64,000 nucleotides of DNA from Dysidea avara (GCF_963678975.1 NC_089280.1:2183001-2247000); one strand, 5' to 3'. Positions 45,401-57,846 are shown, counted from the first letter of the stretch. A program made the numbers and translations. The notes: generated by a model from the sequence alone, not told the origin.

Positions 45401-48400
45401 TATAGATTTTGTACATACAGATGGTTCCTGTAGTAGACAGTGAACAGAAGGAAACAAAATGCAGACAGTATTCCAGGTGTGGTAAAGATTGCTACAACAA
45501 TGACTTCAGCCTGACTGCGTAGCAATATGGGACTGGGACCATCTTTGGGAGTATATCCACCTGCAGGACGTGTAGCTGCATATTAAAGTGTTAATTGTAG
45601 TACTGTACAGGTTACCTTGCCATGTCAGAGTTTGTCCTGGTAGTTCAACTAAACCATTTGATGGGTCAAAGATCATCACAGGTACTGCCACACCATCTAT
45701 AGCACATGTAGTCATCATCCTCACATGTGTGTAATCCAATATACCTCTGTATTGTATTAGATGGACTGAAGGATTGTTTCTGTTCCCATTTCCTTGAAAT
45801 GACACTGTTCCCTACAAAGAAGCACTGATGTGGTACAGTTGCAATAATGTAGCTATTTGTTTTAGCGAGAAGTGTTTTGCTGTGAATCATGAACAGACCT
45901 AAATGTGATGTCTGAGAAGAGTAATAAATAAGAACTTTGTTAAATAGAAGATCTTGGTTACTATAATTATTGGTATAGTTGTATTTACTCTTGGCCCTGC
46001 ACAGACCACCCTCATGCGTATTCATGCACATCCTGCAAGTAAGTATGTAATATTATACCATTAGCATACACAATGGTAGCTATACATCTACTAACTGATA
46101 TTCCCTCAAATGACACGTTAGCAACAGCTTCAGTGAACACATTTGCCATTTCAACTGAATCATACGTGAAGTCTTCCAGTCTTCCCAATCCTCTATCTTC
46201 CAGTATTGATATGGATGAGTTTAAGGCAAGAGCAATGGTCCACATTGCATCATATATATAACCATAGTTGAGAAATATATCTGTTGTGACTGATCCTGAA
46301 GAATTTTCAATTTCAATCAAATCCTCCTCAAATTGTGACACATTCTAAATGAATGGTGTAGCTAGGCAATAAATTGTACCACATCATATCTATTAACATC
46401 TCTACCTGGTCAGAGACTATTATTCTAGACAGGTTAGTTACAGGTAGACTGTTTCCAAGACCTCCTAAAGTGTGCTCTAGAGTAGCTTTTATTTTGTTAG
46501 CAGAACATGAAGTGTCATTTCCTGCACTCCACCAGTTAGCTTTAAACCATCCAGGTAGAAACCATACAAAATCTGGTCCTGCTAACCTCTCCCTGATTAC
46601 CTGCGGGAATATATTGATTGATTACTGTAAAGCAAAAAAATAAAATAAAAATTAACAATCATTAACAGGAGCCTCCATATCAAAATTTTGCAATTCTCTT
46701 ATACATAATTCAATTTATTGTCAAAGTACTTGGTCAAATTAATTTGCCAAAATTTTCAGACATCAACTTTTGATGTGAGTGATGTGTAGAAAGTTTAGCT
46801 ACAATATTAGCTGCACTACTGTATCATTTTACATTTCTTTCTGGTTGCTGCTAACTGGAATATATTATACAGAACGTGCTTCAGATTAGTCCCAAAATGA
46901 AAGTTGAATCACTGTATCCACGGTATCCTGTATTTCTACCTGAAATATATTTGTTCTATTATAGTATATTGCTGCGCCACTCAAGAAACAGAAGATGACA
47001 TGATTTTCTGGCGGCATAAAATGTGACTTAGCTAATAATCAAGGAATAATAGTACTTAGCATATAATACTTTAATACTTGTAGCTAGACAAGTTGAATAG
47101 TTACGTTTCAAGCTACTGCAGAGGTTCACCTCAAGAGCAATTATTTAGACTCTGAACCAAACCCACACATCTATACTGCTCCACACCAGTCTGAGCCAAT
47201 CAGCTCAAATTTGAAGTGTATTATACATAGAGCTGAACTAGTACTGAGAAAAACAAAGCAGAATCCATGCGATTTTGTGTTCTGACACTAGGCCAATGGA
47301 GTGCCATATTGTCTTACAATACCCTGCTCAAGAGGTGTTTATCAAATCTAACTTATTTAGTTATTATACCTTTACAACTGTTTGTATAGCAAAGAAATGC
47401 CACATTAGCTTGGCTCATTACACTTCCCTCTGAGAATTCAGTGGATGTTATTAGAACTAAATACCAGTGAATATCAGAAGAAAATATATCACACAATAGT
47501 TTGTATACTAATCACATTCCATATCACCTACCATACACCAGAAGTGTACAGCTACGGTGTGAGGTATCCAAGTTATTATAATCCTTGCATTGACTCTCTG
47601 AGGAATAGTAATGATGACATTAACAACTGCACAGACCCACCTTAACACTTTTGATGACGTGAGTTGGATCATGTCCAAAACTTTCATGTGTCAAAACATG
47701 TATACTATTATTGGTTAACCGATCAACAGTGTATCTTCCAACCTAGAGTAATTGTATCATGTTATTTACGCTGTGATCTTGTATGAATGTCTTACGCTGA
47801 GGTGTAGCTCACTATCATGTGATATTACTGCAACTCTTCTCCACCGTAACTTCTTCACAACTGCCACATACCCATCAGCTACTTGTTCTGTTATTGGCAC
47901 CAGTCGGTAAAATCTAGGATAGCTGAACTTGTCTTCTCCAAACAGTGAAGAAGAAGCAGTATAAGAGACCTGTGTCGATCAACAGTAAGCAATGTAAGTA
48001 CAACATGTGAGCAAGAAATGTTATAGTGGGTAGTGTAAACATGTCTACCTTTGAACATGTATCATGATTATGACAGGAGCATTGTTAACATGAGCTCATT
48101 CAACAGTGAGCATGATACAGATATAGTCACACAACAAAGCTGTGTAAAATTTACATGTTCCTCCCAAAAATTAGTTTCATGAGTATGTAGGAACCTACAC
48201 GCACCAGCTGACATACGTATGTGTCTATTTGACTGCATGTATGCCTGAGTCAAAATATGCCCAAAATGCTTTCCCAAAACTTTCACCTATTATGCTGTTA
48301 TGCTGAGCGAACATTTTAATCAGTGAATGCTCTATTAGAACTCTATTAGAGCTCTATTAGAGTATTTCACTACAAATTAGAGAGTATCAATCTAAGGAAC

Positions 48401-49263
48401 TATGTACAATGCATTTGAATGCTCTATTACAATTTGCACTGCCACTGACTGCTTTATTAGGGAGTATCAATCCATTTTCATGGAATTAAGCTCCATACTT
48501 TGACTAATATGCTAGCATTACACTGGCATACCACTCCAGCCTACTATGGTTTTTATTGTGCTGGTGTATTTCTAACTGCACGTAATCAGAAAATATAGCA
48601 AAGCAATTTCTAGATCCATACAGTAGCAGTCACATAATTGTAGCAAGTACGCAATCGGATATGTGCATGGTTTGGTGTTAGCTACCTGTGAAATATGTAA
48701 AAATCTTTGAGCAATTTCTCCCATCAGTTGAGTAGCTACAGAACAAGCAGTTCCAAGGATCATTAGTTTAGTTGGTTGTGATGGATCAGTTTGTTGGATG
48801 AGGTGATACACTGGTGGAATTGATGAACACTATACAATATATGACAATGCACAATAGCAGAAATTCTTTACATAATACAACTAGGCATATGTATACATAA
48901 TATGCTTTGTATATGGGCCTTACCTGCTACTTGATGTATAAATACTGTCTAACATGTATAGTTCTATTTGTTAAGCTATTTTAGCCTATTTACATCACAA
49001 CTTACACCAGAGTTAGCATAGTTGACTACTAGTCGATATCCTGGTAGTAGGTCACATCTCTCATTGATCTCCTCTAGAGCTAACTTCATAATGGGTATTC
49101 TGTCTATCCCATCACAATTATCCACTCTAATACCTCTAGTATCATTTACATGAACGCAAGGAAAGTATCCAATCACATGAAGGTCGTTGATACTTCTTTC
49201 ACAAGTGCCTTGTGTCTGTCCCAGTCCCAGTAGCAATAATAGTAGCATAGACAACATCATCAT
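42479..49263 (-). CDS. Metabotropic GABA-B-type receptor (class C GPCR)
   Basis: Plasma-membrane receptor expected to bind an amino-acid-like ligand outside and signal through G proteins. Exons: 49263-49006, 48829-48686, 47969-47796, 47742-47641, 47597-47532, 46600-46406, 46344-46096, 45811-45745, 45696-45616, 45575-45419, 45305-45170, 45116-45003, 44943-44818, 43586-43248, then probably 42547-42479. Lengths and phases agree throughout; ~758 aa. Signal peptide 1-20 (MLLLLLLGLG); Venus-flytrap domain about 21-450 with RFYRLVP, ARIII, PDFVWFLPGWF, YDAMWTIALALN, LEDFTYDS and SFEGIS in family order; no cysteine-rich domain, as in GABA-B receptors. Seven helices run from about 468 to 730 (one each in exons 10-13, three in exon 14), ending LLFAPK like the family's FVPK. 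The C-terminal tail is uncertain and short (VEMVSHKHSKSTYMHAKSNI...), without the coiled coil of vertebrate subunits. Introns carry two SINEs. Ligand unknown. Confidence 0.87.
42690..43113 (-). mobile_element. tRNA-derived SINE (copy 2)
   Basis: On the minus strand box A TAGCCAAGTGA (43107-43097) and a perfect box B GGTTCAATTCC (43072-43062) are 24 bases apart, as in tRNA promoters. The body ('aaaactttactcac', 'ggtggcctggtgtcaactgg') and the tail 'aagcaaagcaaaac' match copy 1 at 6229. It lies in the last intron of the GABA-B gene and is absent from the dead copy's equivalent position. Confidence 0.85.
43890..43985 (-). mobile_element. SINE 3' end
   Basis: 'ccttcagcacttgtgctgtaa' followed by 'aaccataataaacaaaataaa' matches the 3' end of the element at 10690-10890. 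Only the tail part is recognisable. It lies in the intron before exon 14 of the GABA-B gene. Confidence 0.55.
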
Positions 49264-49299
49264 TAGTCACTTTTGAACAGAGTAACTACAGACTACTCA

Positions 49300-49320
49300 T
49301 ATAGCTATTATATACAAGTC
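49300..49320 (-). promoter_or_regulatory. Candidate TATA box of the GABA-B gene
   Basis: The minus strand reads TATATAATAGC about 45 bases ahead of the start codon at 49263. No other promoter signal was identified. Confidence 0.3.
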
Positions 49321-49719
49321 AGATTGTTTACCCACCTTCAGGCAACATGCCACAGTTCAGTGATGTACAATAAACATTGAATGTCATGTAATGTTGTTGA
49401 GGCAATGCTCAAAGTTAACTAACATCACAGAATACACAAGTTTTAAAGGTCACTATTCTAAGTTAATGTTTTGGTGTCCTTTACTAAGTTTTTGTACATA
49501 TTGTGAGCCACAATGAGGGAAGAGGTGTGAGGACAAATGATCTTGATATCATCCAGTTCATCAATGAAGATTAATGTCCACTATAAAATGAATTACTAGC
49601 TACACAGATAAACAATGACACAACCGTGTTCTTTCATCAGTAAATGATTGACAATACACTCTATATAGATCTGTAACAATGAATATCATTATAATTATGA
49701 TGAAAAGGTGGACTTCACA

Positions 49720-50822
49720 ATGAAATAGACCTCCCCAAACAATCACGAAGTGTAATCACTAATAATACTCCTTCTTGGACTTCATTCATTTCAAAACTAC
49801 CAAAATAGCTTGACAAACAGAGGACAACAAGGCAGCTAGTATTGTTGTCAGGTTGATTACAGCTGATGCATGATATAAGTTTGGGTTGATTCTTCATATA
49901 AGAGATCATGAATATGTGAAGACTTAGTTGTATAATACAATCAGTGATTTAGTTTAGTTGTTGTAGTGACAACTTCAGACATATCATCATCTAGTTTAAT
50001 AACATGTAGGAGGGTACCAACAGACCCTATCAAAACTGCTACTAAAATTAGTGAGGAGCTGCTCCACTTCACAACCCTAAAATTATAAACATACTTTAAT
50101 TACTTTTTCAGTAATGCTAGTAACGAAGTGATATCAAACAACACAACTTACCGGTGTTGGTTGTAATAGAGGTTAAAGATGAAGAAGAATATTGCTGATA
50201 ATATCCCAATAGAAGACATAACACCAGCTATTACACACTCTGCTAAACTACTTGTTATAACTGATGGAATAGGAGCATCTCTGGGAGGTGATGTACCACC
50301 TAAAGTGTCAGTAGTTAGTCAACACACTCATCATATACCAGTATACATTACCTTGCCATTGTAAAACGTCCAATGAGAAGTTAGCATTCCCATTGTATTC
50401 TAGCACTGGCATGGCAACACCACCTATATATTATAAACAATATTTTAAGAATGTTAGTAAACATGATATTACCTCTATACTGGCGTATCTCCACTGAAGG
50501 GTACACTCTACTGCCATTCTCTTCTAGAGAGACGTGTCCCTGTGATGAGACAAGTTTAAGTGACGGCTGCTATTCCTATAACTATGGACTAACCGATATT
50601 CCTTGAAATGACACATTAGAGCGACAGCTTCAGTGAACACATTTGCCATTTCAACTGAATCATAAGTGAAGTTTTCCAGTCTTCCCAACCCTCTATCTTC
50701 CAGTATTGATATGGATAAGTTTAAGGAAAGAACAATGGTCCACATTGCATCATACACAAATACACACATCCATAGTGATAAATATATCTGTTGTAACTGA
50801 ACTTGAAGCATTTTCAATTTGA
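49720..50822 (-). pseudogene. Second, diverged GABA-B-type receptor copy, degenerate
   Basis: Remnants in order: exon 7 (about 50822-50610, YDAMWTIVLSLNLS and LGRLENFTYDS, frameshifted twice against the intact gene), exon 8 (50539-50473, GHVSLEENGSRVYPSVEIRQ), exon 9 (50423-50352), exon 10 with helix 1 (50299-50152, GGTSPPRDAPIPS), exon 11 with helix 2 (50076-49941). Exon 11 lacks its donor and runs into a stop. Exons 12-13 are missing. A frameshifted piece of exon 14 (AVINLTTILAALLSS) is visible at about 49890-49720. Exons 8-11 keep lengths and phases compatible with the main gene but differ clearly in sequence, so this is a separate paralogue. Exons 1-6 are absent; retroelement sequence begins just beyond. 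Confidence 0.8.
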
Positions 50823-50989
50823 CATATTCCAGAAAACATTTAGAATTATATTTGATGTTACGAGCAAGCTCTTCTCAAAGTCACTTCTCAGCCGTCTGGT
50901 AAGAGATCGCAAAGAATCTCTAGCATGCAGACCAATTATCATGGGATTTAGTCTCAGTATAACGCTTTCATAATCAATTTTTAAAAATT

Positions 50990-51330
50990 TTCAACCTCAT
51001 AGCTTCCTTTGTCATGTAAATATTTTTACACTTTTTTGGCTTAGTAAGGGGTGCACAAGCTCTCATTATCCTATCAGAGGTTTCAGAAAAATAATTCCAA
51101 CAGTCATTAACAGACAGGTCAAACATGTCAGTTTCCCAATTAACAGCACTGAGGAGTGACATTATGTTATCAAAATCAGCACCATATAGATTGTATTTAG
51201 GCAAGTCATCCGAATCAATAACATGACAAAAGGAAGTAGCTATAAGATCAAAAGAAATGCTCACATGGTTACTATTCTCCAGCCCAGGAAGATAGGTAAG
51301 ATTGTCAATCATATTCTCATCATTTGTCAA
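50990..51330 (-). pseudogene. Non-LTR retrotransposon endonuclease-to-RT linker remnant
   Basis: The minus-strand frame includes SNHVSISFDLIATS (the SDH-containing end of the apurinic-type endonuclease), then YNLYGADFDNIMSLL, W and CVP-like ACAPLTKPKKC. This is the usual order between endonuclease and reverse transcriptase in CR1/Jockey-type LINEs. It is truncated on both sides and abuts the dead GABA-B copy. Confidence 0.6.
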
Positions 51331-51739
51331 GGACGTGAGGGGTATTTTCCCCTCTATACCTGGTTGGCAGTCTTGTACAGTATCAATAAATACGTAACTG
51401 GAGTACTAGGGTTGATAGAAGTTAAACATACATTCTCCCAATAAATACTGCTATAATTAAATCACCACAAATGAGGTATGAGGAGGTGGATTAACAGCTT
51501 GCCTCAGCAGTTGACATAGACAAATACATAAACGTTAGTTAATATTAGTTGGATCCAACCACTTTTTACACCAATATCCTCTCAGAGGCTGGGATGCTTT
51601 GGTAGGCAGCATTATCTAAACATTTTCTAATGGATAACTTGGAGATAATTGCGGTAGCTAGAGTAGGAAAATTTGATACAATTTCCAATGGAAGTTGGTT
51701 GGTAATGATCAAGTGCAGAAATTTCAATGGTCTCATTTT

Positions 51740-52210
51740 AACTGGGGATGCTCAACCTATCAAATTCTGCTAATAATTGCAAATATTCAACTTTTGATTG
51801 CTTCCTATCATTTTGTGTTGATTGTAAATGATGATCAGAGTGTAATGGACATCTCAATTCCAACATAACAACACAATGGACTTGTGAGTTGTATACAACA
51901 TCAGGGCAATATGAAGTTATCAGAATGGATGTTGGGATGGTAGCTTGAGGTGCTTCACAAGCCCGGTAGTTATATAAGTCAACAAAGACATGAACAAATG
52001 AATAATCAGTAAAGCCTTAATGAACATTGTAGCTAGGATAGAGAGCACCTGATTATGACAATAAGTCAATAAGTGCAGTGCTGCTGAGACAATGAAACAG
52101 GGCAACCATTCAAGACATGAGCTGTTGTGGGTTGGATGCATGGAAGCACATAATGAGCACTTGGAATTGATTACATTGTATTGACCATCTCTGAAGGTTG
52201 ACAGCATGGT
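51740..52210 (-). pseudogene. Second RT zinc-knuckle / nuclease-tail remnant
   Basis: The minus strand reads LSTFRDGQYNVINSKCSLC then PTHNSSCLEWLPCF, equivalent to KCALC...TTNHILTGCP in the remnant at 14760. In a shifted frame follow CPDVVYN, VVMLELRCPL and NDRKQSKVEYLQLL, which resemble a PD...ELT...RK..KY restriction-like nuclease of non-LTR elements. Frames are broken; no RT core is seen. Confidence 0.5.
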
Positions 52211-52851
52211 GGGTAAAGTATCAGAGCCAGCTCATAGGAGAATAGTTAGCTGACCAGGGAGAAATCCTACTAGAAGTCTATTCCAGGTCTTGCAAGAACT
52301 TTCCAATTCAGCAGAGCTATATACCTGAAACTTGGATTGGACAGAGAGTATCAGGTCTTCAAGTCAGTGTTCTTCGCATTGAGACTTATTGCAATTTTTT
52401 TGCTGGGCTTTACGGTACAGGGATTAAACCAGATGGTAAGGCAGATACGCACCTGTTTCTGGACATTAGCTAAGATGGAATACTCATTATCATGAATTTG
52501 CAAAGCAACAGTCACAAGATGTAGTTGTAGACCTGAGACCTAGCTCTTGAAGCCAGGGGGCAGAAGTATATAGCACTAACACATGTACATGCAGGACAAC
52601 AGACTGAGCTAAGTTTTGTTACTGCTTAAATCAGCTGCTATGTGCGAGGTTAGTTGTGAACTTGTGAATAACTTTAGCTATTGATATTGCACATATAAAC
52701 AGGGAAATAGAACTGACCATAGATAATACCATAATATGGGGTGTCTATTAATATTATCTATGATAATACCAACCATAGATTATTGTGCGGTTATCTAGAT
52801 TAGAGCGCACTTTAATTTCACGCCACGAGAATAAATTAGTGTTAGCGGGGT

Positions 52852-55800
52852 ATGCGTTTCACGTTGTGGACGGTGATCATTCCGATCATTCTTTTACTAG
52901 TATCAGTAGTTGTAGTAAAGTGGATCAACTACGTGGATGTGGAAAGTGAGTGAGTACGGTATTCATTTGCCCTCGCCCACTCAATGTGTGAAGAAGTAGG
53001 CAACAAACTGAGCCACTTTTAACTATGGTTCACATATAGTGATAGCATTGCCACAGTATACCTAAAGGAACACAGCAGGGGCGGATCTAGTCTCGCGTGC
53101 CAGACGGTTTGTGTGGGGGCGGTTTATTTGCCGCCCCCACACAAACCGTCTGGCACGCGAGACTAGAGTGGATCCAGGAGCTGGCAAGGGGAGGGGCACA
53201 AACATGCCAAGTTGGGGAGAGCCAGATCAAGTTCTCTTGTCAGTTGCTGCATTTTTGAAGCAGCAAATAATCACCTCTTAGTAGTGTCTCACTGTTGATT
53301 TTACCATTTTGATCTTTTCAGGTGGTTGTGAAGTCTTAAAAGCTCTGAATGTCTTAAACATTTCCCTACTTAGGTGGCCTCCCCAAAGTTGGCTCCGAGC
53401 GTGACACTTGGCCGGAATCTGGGTGGCCTGCGGATCAAGTCACGATGGGGTTGGCTTTTTTTCACCCCTTCTAGGTATTTGTCCCGTTTCACTTTAGGAT
53501 ATTTAGCTCAAAGATTTTCGCTTAGGCTCCTAGGCTATGGGTAAACACCTCGAACAGGCTCTGCCTTCTGTGTACACCCTCCAGTGCTTAACTGGTAAAG
53601 TAGATAATAATAATAAAACAACAGCAACACGATAATTATTTTTAGTGGTGCTTAGTATGCACGAAGGTTCTGGGTGACAATTTCAGAGCTATTTTAGCTT
53701 TGGTTCGCTTTAGTTTCAAGTGGATTTGTAATTAAAATGTGCATATTTTCATGAGTTTATTTGGAGTATGGATGGTTCCTTCCACAAGGTGAGGAGAGGG
53801 GGGGAATTTGCCCCAAATGCCCCATCCTGGATCCGCCATTGACACACGGGGCGTGGCTGGGAGTAGTCTCGCGGCGCCCGGGATTGAGCGAGTCTAGGCT
53901 GGGAGAGGTAATGTTACTAGTTGTCTATGCAAAAACAGCTAAGCTGTTTAAAAAGTGCAACCTTCAAAAGCCTGGGTGGAAAGGTAGTGAAACGCAAGGA
54001 GGCAGGCAATGCAAATCAAAAAATCAATTTGCATTATTGGCATTAACATTGTTACAGCCGTTTGTTAGCTGCCACCACATTTCCGGAGTTGAGCAATGTA
54101 AAAATCAAAAATTTTGTGCATTTACAAGCAATCTCAAATATGGAAGTCTTAATATTTCAAGGATAAAATTTTACTATTGACCTCCAAACCTCAGAATCAG
54201 TGAAAAATTCTTCAAGATATTTATAGTTACCCACACAAGAAAACCTTGAGCCTTAAATTGTGACAATAACCATATGTGTGGTTGTGTGATTTGGAGGAGG
54301 GGGGTAGCTATATAAAATATTTTTGCATTTTTTTCATACAAAATATTATGGCATAAAACCGAGCATAAAACACATGTATGTGTGTTAAGTGATTGCTCTC
54401 TTTTCTTTTTTTTTTTGCTCTATTAGATATCTTCTTTTTCCTCAACTTGTTTGTTTGATTTTCTACTAGCTAGCTACACCAATAATTTTTCAAAATTTCC
54501 AAACATGTTTAGGCAGTCGATGTAGCATCACGCTCTGGTGCTCCTAGGAATAATTGGTGGAAATAAAAAAGAATATTGCTAGAAAGAATTATAAATCAAA
54601 AGAATCCATAATGATTTTTAGAGTGTCCCATTGGAGACACATTCTGAAAATGATCTTGTATGTTCAGTAAATAGGGTTTGCAGCTTGTTTGCTAATTTGA
54701 GGAAGATACTAGATTCAAAACATGAATCATGAATATCTTAGCCAAGTAATTTCAATACTGTCATTATAATACAGTACTTAGAGTTAACTTCACTGTAGTT
54801 ATTTCTTGTGCCGCACATGTCAACATTGGTAGTTTATGTTAACAGGTTACTACAAGGACAAGAGGATTATACTAACTGGAGCATCAGAAGGTATTGGGAA
54901 GGATCTTGCCATTAGACTATCTCAGTTAGGAGCTAGGTATGGTTAGTGATTGTCCAGTAATGTGAAGTTGATGTAACTGTGTGTAGACTGGTGATAGCTG
55001 CTCGTACTGAGAGCAAGTTGAAGGATACTCAAAAGTTATGTCAGAAATATTCACAAGATGTGTTTGTGGTGAGAGCAGATGTTGGGAAAGAGGAGGACAA
55101 CAAGTGAAGATAATCATGTAGTAGTGATTTGTGTGTCTAGTGTGATATTTGTAGGTTACTAGTTAGTGAAGCTGTTAAACATTTGGGAGGGATTGACATC
55201 TTGATACTCAATGCTGCCTATTCTCCTCCTCCAACAATGTTCACAGATTACGAGGACCCGGTAAGACCACACCCACTTCATATCAGTTATATTGTATACT
55301 ATACTGTAGGGTGAAACCTTCCTCGGTGTTTACAAGTAAGTGTTATTGCTTAGTGTATAGTTATAAATGTTTAAACTTTGAATAGTAACCATATTCATTG
55401 CAAATCAATATATCCACTGTAATCATCAGGCATAACTAATTTTTTCAAATTTCAGCTAAACATTTCCCAGTGTTCATAGCCACTTTCAGTGACAGTACTG
55501 CATAGCCAGAAGAAACTTGCCAACTTCAGCTGAAGTTTTAATTTTGCAGTGTTTTACCAGCAACATGTGTCCTGCTGTGTAAACTACAATAGTGTACGTA
55601 CAATTATAATATTAACTACATTACTTTTCTCTGGCTTTTCTTATGCTGTACAGCCATGTACTCACAAGCAGTCATGCTATTATATCATGTATCTGTCCAC
55701 TCCATCAGCTGCATACACAATGAGGTGTCTGGGAGATCTGGAAAACGAAACTTTGAATTTAATTGTAATTCTGGGAAATCAAGGGATATGGGAACAATTT

Positions 55801-57725
55801 AAATATTGAAGTATTCAAATGATTTGCTAATAGAACAGTTACTCTTTTGCAGACCAACGCATGTAGAAGTCCCTGTTATACATTCATCACACAGCACACA
55901 CTTTGTATAAACATCGTTATTGTTACATAACAGAGTGAATGTTCTTCAAGGAGTCTACCTCACCAAGTTTTCATTAGATCACTTGAGGGAAAGTCATGGT
56001 ACTATACTAGCTGTATCTTCAATGTCAGGTAGATACTGTTTGTGAATGCTGCAACACTTACTGTGTAATTTAGGATGGCTGGGGCTGCCAATGTTTGCAT
56101 CCTACACTGCTAGTAAACATGCTCTACATGGTAACCATAGCAACTTAGTGACTTACCATGATTATGTTATACAGGATATTTTGGTAGCCTAAATATGGAG
56201 TTTCAGTTGAGACAAGAGAACATCTCGGTTGTTATAATGCCATTACCTTTTGTGTACACTAATAGAGCTGTTGAGAACATGAAGGTTAAATCCAAGTTGA
56301 TGTTTGAACCAGGGATAACTTCTGAGGTGAGCAATATTGATGGCTGTAGTAGCCATTAATAACTACAGATACTGAGGTATGTACGAAGCACCCAAGCCAG
56401 CCAGATACATAAAACAACTTTACTGTAACAGCCAGCAACTTTGAGCATGTAATTCGTGTCAAGAAGGGGCTGGGGTTCTAGCTTGGTAATGCCATGGCCT
56501 AGCTGTAAATCGAAGACAAAAAAAAGGTCACTACCTGCTGGCAATAGTTTCCCTCCAACAACTATATCTCTACACTTCTCCTCTAAAGAATACTGTGACT
56601 GCTCTATTAGAGTATATTGAATTGTTGATGCTATTGAGCTAGGCTCTCCATTACAGCTATAGATAACCCACCATAATTTTTTTCACAGGGGCTACAGTCC
56701 TCCTTTCCCTCCATTCTCTGTTGCCCCTGTTCTTATGAAGAAGTTTGCAACATTTTTGTACTTAATCATGGAAAAACAGTAAATTTCACTAACTAATCTG
56801 CAGAGCTAATTCACAGTGCTTTTATTTCATTGTAACACTGATTTAGTAGGTGTCAGAATTCCATTAAAGCATTCAGCAAATATTGGCCATTCAATTTGTC
56901 ATAGAATAAGAAAGTGATTTTCAACCTTACAATAATGAGCTTTAATGTTCTCTGATTTCCTTTGGCTCATTTAAATCGTCATTCACTGTTCTTTCCAAAT
57001 CTAGTCCGGAATCTAATCATGCATACCAGTCACAGGTTATTATGTAATTTATTACTGCCATGAAATGCTACATTTTGTATTGAGCATCAGTGTATTATGG
57101 GGAATTTGCTACACTGGGTTGGTTTAGGCCACTTTGGCATACCAGAATTGGGTATCGTTGTGCTCACAGAGAGCACATGTTACTCCCAGAAGTTCTAAAC
57201 AGACACCAGGCAGGCGGTGCACAATAATTAATTTCATTTTTTAACAATAGGAAATGCCTGTTCCAGCTGGCCACGAACAAAGTATAGCAAATGTCCACAA
57301 ACTTCTTAATGTGTAGGGCTGTTCAGTGCTGAACTCCTCACCCACACTGTCCCACATGTTTCTGTAGCCACTACAGGTTGCCATTTCTCTGATTGGGCTT
57401 GGGTCTGCTTTAGTCTGCATCAAATCCATGTTATTCACCCTCCGTAAAAACTCCCTTTATATTTATGGTATCATGTAGGACAACTGATAGAGAATATTTG
57501 GTATCACTTATAGACCTTGATTTTTGTGTTGCTATGTACAATAACCATGAGCTGCTTTGGTAGGATTGTGTGGAGAGGATGATCAGAACACTACCATTAA
57601 AGAGACTATACTGCTACATCACATGGGATGCATACTTCATCGGTCACCTCTACTCTCTGTGTCCCTACTGGTTTGACTATTCTGCCACTTATTTCATGCA
57701 AATGTTTTCTGATGCCATCAAATGA
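52852..57725 (+). CDS. 11-beta-hydroxysteroid dehydrogenase 1-like SDR, copy D
   Basis: Exons: 52852-52945, 54846-54936, 54987-55103, 55155-55260, 55310-55335, 55934-56028, 56074-56130, 56175-56326, 57564-57725; all GT-AG, 299 aa. The N-terminal helix ([15 protein letters not shown]) is followed by TGASEGIG (about 42-49), [10 protein letters not shown] (NAA instead of NAG), SSMSG with Ser174, and Tyr187/Lys191 in YTASK. The tail ends TSEDCVERMIRTLPLKRL and then [15 protein letters not shown]...FSDAIK. This tail groups it with copy E and the solo exon rather than with A and C (GLPLK...CPYCFDY). Introns 1 and 8 (1.9 and 1.2 kb) carry repeats. Complete as far as visible. It should be a membrane-bound oxidoreductase with an unknown carbonyl or steroid substrate. 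Confidence 0.86.
53076..53841. mobile_element. CAGGGGCGGATC...GATCCGCCATTG element split by a palindrome
   Basis: The left end CAGGGGCGGATC at 53076 and the right end ATCCTGGATCCGCCATTG at about 53841 look like one element of the CAGGGGCGGAT group. An exact target duplication was not found. The palindrome at 53087-53166 interrupts it right after the left end. Inside (about 53390-53600) is a GC-richer stretch ending in TAATAATAATA that may be a separate retroposon. Confidence 0.5.
53087..53166. repeat. Perfect 36-bp palindrome with 8-base loop
   Basis: The arms run 53087-53122 and 53131-53166 and are exact inverses (CTAGTCTCGCGTGCCAGACG... and ...CGTCTGGCACGCGAGACTAG) with loop tttatttg. They are GC-rich compared with the surroundings. 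It is flanked on both sides by GGATC-type transposon sequence in intron 1 of HSD copy D. Confidence 0.95.
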
Positions 57726-57809
57726 TCACCCCACTACCTTGAACTATTTGAAATGTTATAGATGTCTTCATTATCAATTTAGTAGCAATACCTAGGTTTA
57801 ACTTATCAT

Positions 57810-57813
<4 letters not shown>

Positions 57814-57842
<29 letters not shown>
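57814..57842. repeat. (TA)n microsatellite
   Basis: About 14 uninterrupted TA units just beyond the 3' end of HSD copy D. Confidence 0.9.

Positions 57843-57844
<2 letters not shown>

Positions 57845-57846
<2 letters not shown>

Noticed and set aside
53390-53600. Distinct gene in the GC-richer stretch of intron 1 of HSD copy D
   Set aside because: No open frame or domain; the TAATAATAATA end suggests a retroposon, too weak to classify.
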